11,806 nt of DNA, taken from positions 1 to 11,806 of the forward strand of contig CAZMMV010000055.1 of the NCBI GenBank assembly GCA_964567475.1, given 5' to 3'. The notes beneath the pieces were generated by a model. That model made no database searches, was not told the origin of the DNA, and saw only the letters and a list, made by a program, of their open reading frames with translations. Shown in pieces: positions 7,015 to 11,806 of this stretch. How positions within the stretch are numbered: the stretch's first letter is position 1; every line of letters begins with the position of its first letter. The stretch is from CAZMMV01 sp964567475 (lineage in GTDB: Bacteria; Bacillota; Clostridia; Tissierellales; Tissierellaceae). Position numbers and translations under genes: made by a program.

Positions 7015-8010
7015 ATGTTTAAAAAAATTTCATTTATTTTAGTTCTAGTAATTGTAATATCATTAGGCCTATCTGCATGTACAAAGGACACAGGCCTAGA
7101 AAAAGTTAGATTAATTGAGGTAACCCATTCTCTATTTTACACTCCCCAATATGTAGCTTTAACACAAGGTTTCTTTGAAGATGAAGGATTAAGTGTAGAG
7201 TTAGCAAATGGTAAAGGTGCCGACAAATGTATGGCAGCACTCCTCAGTAAAGAAGCTGATATAGCATTTATGGGTTCTGAAGCATCAGTATATGTATATA
7301 ATCAAGGACGAGATAATTATGCTATTAACTTTGCCCAATTAACCCAAAGAGATGGCTCTTTTTTAGTAGGCAGAGAAAAGGATAATGATTTCACCTTTGA
7401 TAAATTAAAAGGAAAAACAGTTATAGGCGGCAGAAAAGGTGGTATGCCTGAAATGGTCTTAGAGTATGTACTCAAAAATCATGGTCTAGTTATAGGAGAA
7501 GATGTTGAAGTTAGAACAGATATACAATTTGATGTAATGGCTGGAGCTTTTACTGGTGGTGAGGGTGATTATGTAACACTTTTCGAACCAGTAGCAGCTA
7601 CACTAGAAAAAGAAGATAAGGGATATGTAGTAGCTTCTATAGGTGAAGAAGGAGGATATGTTCCATATACTTGCTACTCAGCAACTAAAGACTATATGGA
7701 GAAAAATCCTGAAACAGTTCAAAATTTTACTAATGCTATTTATAAGGGCATGGTCTGGGTTCAAGAACATACTAGTGAAGAAATCGCAGATGCAGTTTTA
7801 CCCCAATTCCCTGATACAGATAAAGAAGTCTTAGTAACACTAATAGACAGATACAGGGAGCAGGATTCTTGGAAACCAGATCTTATAATTACTGAAGATG
7901 GGTTTTCCCATGTGATGGATATAATGGAATCAGCTGGAGAACTTGATGAAAGAGCTGATTATAACAAGATAGTAACAACTAAATTTGCAGAAAATGCTAT
8001 GGAAAAATAA
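7015..8010 (+). CDS. ABC transporter solute-binding lipoprotein, NitT/TauT (NMT1-like) type
   Basis: A 331-residue extracytoplasmic solute-binding lipoprotein. The N-terminus has lysines (KK), a hydrophobic core and the lipobox LSAC, with the lipidated cysteine at residue 22. The mature part resembles SsuA/TauA/ThiY-type binding proteins: a first strand with HSLFYTPQYVALTQGFFEDEGL (35-56), then KGADKCMAALLSKEADIAFMGSEA, LKGKTVIGGRKGGMPEM, and a later segment containing FEPVAATLE. These families bind nitrate, alkanesulfonates, taurine, pyrimidine precursors and similar compounds; the sequence does not reveal the ligand. The start follows AAGGAGG at good spacing. No permease or ATPase gene is next to it, and a strong terminator follows at once, so it must use a transporter encoded elsewhere or act alone. 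No riboswitch is visible in its short leader. Confidence 0.9.
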   Translation: MFKKISFILVLVIVISLGLSACTKDTGLEKVRLIEVTHSLFYTPQYVALTQGFFEDEGLSVELANGKGADKCMAALLSKEADIAFMGSEASVYVYNQGRDNYAINFAQLTQRDGSFLVGREKDNDFTFDKLKGKTVIGGRKGGMPEMVLEYVLKNHGLVIGEDVEVRTDIQFDVMAGAFTGGEGDYVTLFEPVAATLEKEDKGYVVASIGEEGGYVPYTCYSATKDYMEKNPETVQNFTNAIYKGMVWVQEHTSEEIADAVLPQFPDTDKEVLVTLIDRYREQDSWKPDLIITEDGFSHVMDIMESAGELDERADYNKIVTTKFAENAMEK

Positions 8011-8020
8011 ACTTATAATA

Positions 8021-8062
8021 AATTAAAAGGAAGTTACTTTAACAGCTAACTTCCTTTTAATT
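8021..8062 (+). terminator. Strong bidirectional terminator
   Basis: AATTAAAAGGAAGTTA (8021-8036) and TAACTTCCTTTTAATT (8047-8062) form a perfect 16-bp stem with a 10-base loop. A+T-rich arms give T-rich tails in both directions. It closes the rightward lipoprotein gene and, on the other strand, the convergent zincin-like gene ending at 8103. Confidence 0.85.
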
Positions 8063-8102
8063 CTTCTATTTTTACTTTAACTTATATATTTATCCTTATA
8101 GC

Positions 8103-8480
8103 TTAGTCTATATCTCTATATTTTTGCAAATCATCTTGATCCTTTATTTCTAGACCTCTTTCTCCACCTAGGGATTCTAAATGATGTGTAAATTCATGAA
8201 TTAAAGTTTCCCTTAATCTTCTTTTTAAAACTTCAATTGAAACTCCACAATATAACTTTTTAAAAGAACCATAATATATTGATATTCGTCTACCTGTTAT
8301 ACTTATTGAGTATTCTCCCATTATGTATAATTTCTTATTTTTTCTACTTTCCGGATGTAGTTTATATTCAGGTAAAAGTATTATACCTTCATTTAAATTC
8401 TTAAAAAACTCCTCTGGTATATCTTGAGATATTTCATCAAGAATTTCATGTACTTCATCTATTGTTGGAAAACTACTCAT
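8103..8480 (-). CDS. Zincin-like metallopeptidase family protein (HEXXH)
   Basis: A 125-residue protein with the zinc-protease motif HEFTH at 95-99, inside TLIHEFTHHLESLGGERGLE. It resembles the small Zincin_1 (DUF1025-type) metallopeptidase family: an N-terminal helical region with FPTIDEVHEILDEI and PEEFFKNLNEGIILLPEY, a beta region with ISIYYGSF, and the HEXXH helix near the C-terminus. E102, E107 or E111 could supply a third ligand. There is no signal peptide, so it is probably cytoplasmic; the substrate is unknown and activity is not proven in this family. The ATG follows CAGGAGG with good spacing. It lies downstream of the terminator that ends the carbonic-anhydrase-like gene, so it likely has its own weak promoter or depends on readthrough. 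Confidence 0.78.
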   Translation of the reverse strand: MSSFPTIDEVHEILDEISQDIPEEFFKNLNEGIILLPEYKLHPESRKNKKLYIMGEYSISITGRRISIYYGSFKKLYCGVSIEVLKRRLRETLIHEFTHHLESLGGERGLEIKDQDDLQKYRDID

Positions 8481-8513
8481 AGTTTTACCTCCTGAAGTTT
8501 AATCCATGCTAGT

Positions 8514-8554
8514 AAAAATAGTGCCTATGAAATATATCCACAAGCACCACTTTT
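8514..8554 (-). terminator. Terminator of the cyclotransferase/carbonic-anhydrase-like pair
   Basis: On the - strand AAAAGTGGTGCTTGTG (8539-8554) pairs with CATAGGCACTATTTTT (8514-8529). The stem is 16 bp, including several G-T pairs, with a nine-base loop. The 3' arm ends in TTTTT. It starts two bases after the stop codon at 8556. Confidence 0.7.
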
Positions 8555-8555
8555 A

Positions 8556-9059
8556 TTAAATATGTTCTTCTCTCCAAAGCTTTTCATATCTAATTGCATT
8601 ATCTTTTGTTGTCTCAATCTCTTCATCTGTTGTTTGCCTTTTCACCCTTCCTGGTGATCCTATAACTAATGAGTTTGGCGGTATTATTACATTTTCTGTA
8701 ATCAGTGATCCTGCACCTATTATACAATTTTCACCTATTACAGCTCCATTTAATATAATTGCCCCCATTCCTATTAAAGAATTGCTTCCTACCTTGCATC
8801 CATGTACTATGGAATTATGACCTATAGTTACATAATCACCAATTTCAGTTGGTTGATTTGTATCCACATGAACTGTAGCATTGTCTTGAATGTTTGTATA
8901 TTTACCAATCTTTATATCACTTATATCGCCTCTTACTACTGCCCCATGCCAAACACTACTAGACTTTCCTATAATAACATCTCCTAACACATCTGCAGAA
9001 TCTGCTATAAAAGTATCTTCATCTATTTTTACTTTCTTATCTTTTAAGTTTTTTATCAT
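8556..9059 (-). CDS. Gamma-carbonic anhydrase-like hexapeptide-repeat protein
   Basis: A 167-residue left-handed beta-helix protein of the YrdA/PaaY/CaiE group. Hexapeptide repeats run from about residue 18 to 135 (for example IGKSSSVWHGAVVRGD, IGKYTNIQDNATVH, IGENCIIGAGSLIT), followed by a C-terminal helix (EEIETTKDNAIRYEKLWREEH). H64, H81 and H86 match the three zinc- or iron-binding histidines of gamma-class enzymes, and R43-D45 and Q58-D59 are also conserved. Family members form trimers with metal sites between subunits. Some hydrate CO2, while others act as thioesterases or have no proven activity, so the substrate is uncertain. It starts 10 bases after the upstream cyclotransferase-like gene. 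Its binding site AGGAGA overlaps that gene's stop codon, which suggests coupled translation. A terminator follows. Confidence 0.92.
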   Translation of the reverse strand: MIKNLKDKKVKIDEDTFIADSADVLGDVIIGKSSSVWHGAVVRGDISDIKIGKYTNIQDNATVHVDTNQPTEIGDYVTIGHNSIVHGCKVGSNSLIGMGAIILNGAVIGENCIIGAGSLITENVIIPPNSLVIGSPGRVKRQTTDEEIETTKDNAIRYEKLWREEHI

Positions 9060-9069
9060 TCACTTTCTC

Positions 9070-9477
9070 CTATTCTAGTTTTTTTGCTCTTTCTAAGCTT
9101 TCTGTCCTTAGATTCCAATCTTGATATCCCTCTAATAAAATTTCATAGTAGTGATCTGGTGGACTTTTCAAATCTTTTTCTACCATTGTATAAGCATATA
9201 CATCATATTTATCTCCATTTTCGCCTTCCACTTCTACTATCATTCTATTATATAAATCTGGATAGCCTTCCAAAATATCCAATTGCTCCAAGTCTTGCTT
9301 AGAAATTACATAAATTGCCCCTAATACATAGTCACCATCTTTTTTAATTATATCAGCTAATTCATTAAAAACCAACTTATAATCTTTTAAAACTGCCTTT
9401 TTTACTGGAATAGCAGTTGGGCATCTAGAATCCATATATCCCTTACTTAGATTACTTGCATAGGCAAAATATAACAT
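9070..9477 (-). CDS. Gamma-glutamylcyclotransferase-like (AIG2-type) protein
   Basis: A 135-residue protein of the GGCT-like fold. The diagnostic N-terminal loop is YFAYASNL (3-10, the family's Y-G-S-N-L with A for G), and the catalytic glutamate is E70 within LDILEGYPDLYNR. Enzymes of this fold release 5-oxoproline from gamma-glutamyl amino acids or amines; the physiological substrate here cannot be told from sequence. The length is on the short side but complete, ending in a helical segment. The start ATG follows a GGGGGGA site. A TATAAT at 9518-9523 on the same strand may be its -10, with no convincing -35. It is the first gene of a two-gene unit with the carbonic-anhydrase-like protein. 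Confidence 0.87.
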   Translation of the reverse strand: MLYFAYASNLSKGYMDSRCPTAIPVKKAVLKDYKLVFNELADIIKKDGDYVLGAIYVISKQDLEQLDILEGYPDLYNRMIVEVEGENGDKYDVYAYTMVEKDLKSPPDHYYEILLEGYQDWNLRTESLERAKKLE

Positions 9478-9517
9478 GAAATCCCCCCTAATTTATTTTT
9501 ATTATCTTCTTAGTCTT

Positions 9518-9523
9518 ATTATA
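9518..9523 (-). promoter_or_regulatory. Candidate -10 element for the cyclotransferase-like gene
   Basis: A perfect TATAAT on the - strand, 41 bases before the coding start and downstream of the HD-gene terminator. No -35 was found at 16-18 bases, so the call rests on position and the -10 alone. Confidence 0.3.
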
Positions 9524-9549
9524 CCCAAAGAAAACACAAATAAATATTT

Positions 9550-9583
9550 TCATAAATAAAGCCCTGCAAACACAGAGCTTTAT
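9550..9583 (-). terminator. Terminator of the HD-domain gene
   Basis: On the - strand ATAAAGCTCTG (9573-9583) pairs with CAGGGCTTTAT (9556-9566) with one T-G pair and a six-base loop. A T-rich tail follows. The TAA stop codon (9580-9582) is part of the stem. Confidence 0.7.
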
Positions 9584-10161
9584 AAATTACCTTTTAACCC
9601 TATTTCATCTGCTACCTTTTTCATAGCATTTATAGTTTCTTGTATAACCTCAGTTCTATTCATACCCAACATATCTATTCCCTTTTGAATAATATCTCTA
9701 TCTACTCCAGAAGCAAAAGCTTTATCTTTCCACTTTTTGTTTACAGATTTTGGCTTTATATCTAATATAGATTTACTAGGCCTAACTAATGCCGATGCTG
9801 TAATTAATCCTGTTAATTCATCAATAGCATAAAGTACCTTTTCCATTTTTTCTGTAGGTTCTACTTCTGAACAAATTTCATATCCATGACTTGCCACTGC
9901 TTTAATATAATCTTCTGGATAATTTTCTTCCCTCAATATTTCTCTTACTTTTATACAATGTTCTTCTGGATACATTTCATAATCCAAATCATGTATAAGA
10001 CCTACTACTGCCCATTTTTCAACATCAGGCTCTTCTAATAACTCTGCAAAATGTTTCATAGTAGCTTCCACTGCAAATGCATGTCTCAATAAACTATCAC
10101 TCTTATTGTAACTTTTAAATAATTCTAAAGCTTCTTCTCTAGTTGGTTTCTTAGTTTTCAT
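9580..10161 (-). CDS. HD-domain (HDIG-type) hydrolase
   Basis: A 193-residue soluble protein with an HD phosphohydrolase domain. Metal-binding positions are visible: H27 (LLRHAFAVE), H57-D58 (GLIHDLDYE), a further histidine H92 (SHGYE) and D114 (AIDELTGLI). The family hydrolyses phosphate monoesters or nucleotides; the substrate here is unknown. The segment after the HD core (VRPSKSILDIKPKSVNKKWKDKAFASGVDRDII) is typical of small clostridial HD hydrolases that are usually annotated only as such. It has a strong promoter of its own, a GGAAGG ribosome site before the ATG at 10161, and a terminator containing its stop codon, so it is a single-gene unit. Confidence 0.88.
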   Translation of the reverse strand: MKTKKPTREEALELFKSYNKSDSLLRHAFAVEATMKHFAELLEEPDVEKWAVVGLIHDLDYEMYPEEHCIKVREILREENYPEDYIKAVASHGYEICSEVEPTEKMEKVLYAIDELTGLITASALVRPSKSILDIKPKSVNKKWKDKAFASGVDRDIIQKGIDMLGMNRTEVIQETINAMKKVADEIGLKGNL

Positions 10162-10204
10162 TTGATTACCTTCCTTCTTTATCTCTTTAGCATGCTTATT
10201 ACAT

Positions 10205-10233
10205 ATAATAGAATATTAAATTTAGAGTGTCAA
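10205..10233 (-). promoter_or_regulatory. Sigma-A promoter of the HD-domain gene
   Basis: On the - strand TTGACA (10228-10233) is followed after exactly 17 bases by TATTAT (10205-10210). Transcription would start near 10198, giving a leader of roughly 37 bases. It begins 13 bases after the FMN reductase stop codon. Confidence 0.82.
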
Positions 10234-10245
10234 GAAAATATAATT

Positions 10246-10791
10246 TTACTTATTCATCTTTTCTATCCATTGAATAAAATTATCCATGGTGCTATCAAGT
10301 GACTCAATAGTACGTTTGTCCATTAAGTTTCCTTCTTCATCCATTTTGTCCTGAATACTTCCTATAAAAACTTCATTTCCTGGTAAGGTCACTACACCTA
10401 TCCCTGCTGAATTTAATATTTGTCTAAGATGAATTTGTGCCTTCATTGTACCAAAAAATCCCATAGATGCACCTACTATCATTCCTGGCTTTCCTATCAT
10501 TACTTGTTCAACTCTAGAAAACCAATCTAATGCATTTTTTAAAACTCCAGGAATAGAATGATTATATTCTGGTGTAGATATTAATATACCATCACTAGCT
10601 AAAATGCTTTTTCTCATTTCTTTTATTATCTCTGGTGGATCTAGTTCATCGTCCATATTATACATTGGTATATTTCCTAGATCTAAAATTTCAATATCTA
10701 ATTTATCCTTATATCTTTCTTTTATATACTTAACAAGTTTCTTATTATAAGATCCCTTACTTATACTACCTGCTATTGCAACTATTTTCAT
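10246..10791 (-). CDS. NADPH-dependent FMN reductase-like flavoprotein
   Basis: A 181-residue flavodoxin-like protein of the NADPH-dependent FMN reductase family (ChrR, azoreductase and SsuE relatives). It has the phosphate-binding loop AGSISKGSYNKKL (7-19), the FMN signature PEYNHSIPG followed by LKNALDW (74-90), and GASMGFFGTMKAQIHLRQIL (about 107-126). Such enzymes reduce flavins, quinones, chromate or azo compounds with NAD(P)H; the natural acceptor cannot be judged here. A TTG at 10806 could add MEEII, but that TTGGAGGAG is the ribosome binding site itself. The ATG at 10791 gives the expected MKIVAIAGS start. No terminator is visible between its stop and the next promoter 13 bases on, so its transcript may continue into the HD gene. 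Confidence 0.93.
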   Translation of the reverse strand: MKIVAIAGSISKGSYNKKLVKYIKERYKDKLDIEILDLGNIPMYNMDDELDPPEIIKEMRKSILASDGILISTPEYNHSIPGVLKNALDWFSRVEQVMIGKPGMIVGASMGFFGTMKAQIHLRQILNSAGIGVVTLPGNEVFIGSIQDKMDEEGNLMDKRTIESLDSTMDNFIQWIEKMNK

Positions 10792-10821
10792 AATTATCTC
10801 CTCCAATTATCTAATATTATC

Positions 10822-10851
10822 CTTATACCCAAATTTTTAGTTTTTAGACAA
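10822..10851 (-). promoter_or_regulatory. Candidate sigma-A promoter of the flavoprotein gene
   Basis: TTGTCT (10846-10851) and TATAAG (10822-10827) on the - strand are 18 bases apart. The -10 matches five of six and the -35 four of six. It lies between the REP-like palindrome and the coding region. Confidence 0.4.
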
Positions 10852-10857
10852 ATAATA

Positions 10858-10897
10858 GGGACGGTTTTTTATTTGGATTCAAACAAAAAACCGTCCC
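10858..10897. repeat. REP-like palindrome (GGGACGGTTTTTT)
   Basis: GGGACGGTTTTTT (10858-10870) and AAAAAACCGTCCC (10885-10897) are perfect 13-base inverted arms. An inner TTTG/CAAA pairing leaves a four-base loop (GATT). GGGGACGGTT-type palindromes are, to my knowledge, dispersed in many clostridial and related genomes and resemble REP/BIME units moved by RAYT transposases. That identification is from memory, not from this window, where only one copy occurs. Its G+C-rich tips stand out from the A+T-rich surroundings. There is no T-run outside the stem on either strand, so it is not a standard terminator, although such a stable hairpin may shape the 3' end of the cysteine-rich gene's transcript. 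Confidence 0.65.
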
Positions 10898-10927
10898 CGA
10901 TGTTTATATTTTACTATTTATTAAAGA

Positions 10928-11335
10928 TTATTTACATCCACATTCACATGGTGCATCAGTACAAGTAGCTCCTGAACAAGTTCCACAACAATAGGCTTCT
11001 ATAGAATATATTGTATTTGAACTTACAGATGGAACACAGATACTATACTCACCTTTGTTATTTGTAATACCTACATAATGTTTGCCATTAGGTCCTGTTG
11101 CAACTACTATAACACCCTCTACACCTCTTGTAGAATTACCACAATTAACCCTTCCCTTTAATATAGAGGCTTTAACCTCTTTCATATATATAGAAACAGG
11201 ATCAACGTTTTGAACAATATTTTTACAACAATCCCCCATTGGTTTAACCGTCATACAAGTAGATGATGGACCCACTTGAGCTATACAAGGATTATTAACT
11301 ACTTTTATATCATTTATAATATTTTCTTTACTCAT
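10928..11335 (-). CDS. Cysteine-rich protein with carboxypeptidase-regulatory-like domain; possible spore-surface protein
   Basis: A 135-residue protein that I do not recognise as a named family. It has 13 cysteines: C17, C27, a CC pair at 36-37, C65, C100, then a dense tail CCGTC (116-120), C125 and CECGC (130-134). The middle (about 58-102) reads as a transthyretin-like or carboxypeptidase-regulatory-like beta-sandwich: LKGRVNCGNSTRGVEGVIVVA, then a YVGITNNKGEYSICVP stretch with the typical T..(D/N).G.Y turn. There is no signal peptide or membrane segment. Cysteine-rich non-secreted proteins of spore formers are often coat or exosporium components, and a sigma-K-like promoter with an inverted repeat lies just upstream; the spore role is an inference. 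AAGGAG precedes the ATG by a long 11 bases. A metal-binding or storage role is an alternative. Confidence 0.75.
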   Translation of the reverse strand: MSKENIINDIKVVNNPCIAQVGPSSTCMTVKPMGDCCKNIVQNVDPVSIYMKEVKASILKGRVNCGNSTRGVEGVIVVATGPNGKHYVGITNNKGEYSICVPSVSSNTIYSIEAYCCGTCSGATCTDAPCECGCK

Positions 11336-11354
11336 AGTATTGATTGCTCCTTTT

Positions 11355-11395
11355 ATAGTATATTAGAAGTTTTTATTTTCTCCCTAATATACTAT
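11355..11395. repeat. 12-bp inverted repeat upstream of the cysteine-rich gene
   Basis: ATAGTATATTAG (11355-11366) and CTAATATACTAT (11384-11395) are perfect inverted arms 17 bases apart. One arm overlaps the candidate sigma-K -10, and the other ends just before the ribosome binding site. No T-run follows on either strand, so a terminator is unlikely; an operator or a leader hairpin fits better. Confidence 0.6.
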
Positions 11396-11416
11396 ATGTA
11401 CATGTTCAAATCATGT
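11390..11416 (-). promoter_or_regulatory. Candidate sigma-K-type promoter of the cysteine-rich gene
   Basis: On the - strand AC (11415-11416) is followed after 16 bases by CATATAGTA (11390-11398), an exact fit to the late mother-cell sigma-K pattern AC, N16-17, CATANNNTA. A start near 11382 would give a leader of about 47 bases. This supports expression late in sporulation. The pattern has few fixed bases, so the support is moderate. Confidence 0.5.
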
Positions 11417-11448
11417 TACTTTATATAATGATTTCTTTTATCTTTATT

Positions 11449-11793
11449 TTATATATCTATATCTGTATTTATAAACATATCTCCTGAATTAACTCCAACC
11501 TCCTTCTTAAATATCAATTCCTTGCCTTCCATAAGTTTCATTAATTCTTCTTCTGATATTCTAGAATCTTTTATATTTATTCTTTCTTCTTTAGATGGAG
11601 TTATTTCATCCTTATTTTCAACTAAATCATTTTTATAATTTATTAACTTCTTATTTAAAATCATTTGATTCTCTTTTATTTCTTTTATGGAAATACGAAT
11701 AAATTTAATATACTTTATAAAAAAAATAAGAAATGTGATTTCTAAGACCAATAATACTATAGTCATTATTAAAATAAAACTAATTTCTAGCAT
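11449..11793 (-). CDS. Small one-pass membrane protein with coiled coil, unknown function
   Basis: A 114-residue protein I do not recognise. Residues 4-26 form one hydrophobic membrane segment with a buried glutamate (E18). A basic stretch (KYIKFIR) follows, suggesting the remainder is cytoplasmic. Residues about 30-62 (IKEIKENQMILNKKLINYKNDL) look like a helical coiled coil. A charged linker, a helix with SEEELMKLMEG, and a tail GVNSGDMFINTDIDI complete it. The layout recalls small DivIC-like or YtxH-like anchored proteins, without clear homology. The ATG follows AGGAG (11801-11805) with a seven-base gap. Its promoter is outside the window, and no terminator is evident before the cysteine-rich gene. 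Confidence 0.7.
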   Translation of the reverse strand: MLEISFILIMTIVLLVLEITFLIFFIKYIKFIRISIKEIKENQMILNKKLINYKNDLVENKDEITPSKEERINIKDSRISEEELMKLMEGKELIFKKEVGVNSGDMFINTDIDI

Positions 11794-11806
11794 ACTACAA
11801 ACTCCT

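Noticed and set aside
7643..7834. 63-codon frame inside the lipoprotein gene
   Set aside because: It is an alternate frame of a clearly functional gene with lysine-rich, low-information sequence.
8802..9302. Three + strand frames opposite the carbonic-anhydrase-like and cyclotransferase-like genes
   Set aside because: They are antisense shadows of two well-supported genes, with no ribosome sites or known domains.
10858..10897. Palindrome as an ordinary Rho-independent terminator
   Set aside because: Its T-run is inside the stem arms and not after the stem on either strand, and the sequence matches a dispersed-repeat style better.
11401..11416. CATG...CATG spaced palindrome as an operator
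   Set aside because: Four-base arms are expected by chance and do not extend.

Overview
The window comes from a low-GC, endospore-forming Gram-positive bacterium, most likely a member of the Clostridia or the related Tissierellia. The evidence is the strong A+T richness of coding and non-coding DNA, purine-rich AGGAGG-type ribosome binding sites, an alpha/beta-type small acid-soluble spore protein, a T-box-controlled valS followed by folC, and a DUF4364-type protein. I cannot name the species. Most of the window is chromosomal housekeeping DNA. I see no phage, integrase, transposase, CRISPR array, tRNA or rRNA.

Layout, left to right. On the + strand, a spore DNA-protecting protein (184-393) stands alone with its own terminator. 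It is followed by a winged-helix-like DUF4364 protein (498-1046). That gene runs convergently into a YVTN/YncE-like beta-propeller gene (1038-1967, - strand); the two overlap by 9 bp, and a terminator stem is built into the overlap. Next comes a complete - strand regulatory unit: a consensus promoter (6291-6319), a T-box leader with a GUA valine specifier (about 6035-6284), valS (3343-5994), folC (about 2037-3329) and a terminator that contains the folC stop codon. Upstream of it lies pgsA (6375-6908, - strand), divergent from an orphan ABC-type solute-binding lipoprotein (7015-8010, + strand). A strong hairpin at 8021-8062 separates the lipoprotein gene from the - strand genes that follow.

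From 8103 to 11793 every gene is on the - strand: a small HEXXH zincin-like protein, a gamma-carbonic anhydrase-like hexapeptide protein cotranscribed with a gamma-glutamylcyclotransferase-like protein, an HD-domain hydrolase with its own TTGACA/TATTAT promoter, an NADPH-dependent FMN reductase-like flavoprotein, a 13-cysteine protein carrying a carboxypeptidase-regulatory-like fold, and a small one-pass membrane protein. A REP-like palindrome (GGGACGGTTTTTT...AAAAAACCGTCCC) lies between the flavoprotein and the cysteine-rich gene.

The clearest functional links are the T-box to valS to folC operon (translation charging and folate polyglutamylation under charged-tRNA-Val control) and a sporulation theme. 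Besides the spore protein, the cysteine-rich gene and the beta-propeller gene each have an upstream sequence matching the mother-cell sigma-K pattern (AC-N16/17-CATANNNTA). The cysteine-rich protein is therefore my best candidate for a little-described spore-surface component. I found nothing that amounts to a new multi-gene defence or mobile system, and I do not claim one.
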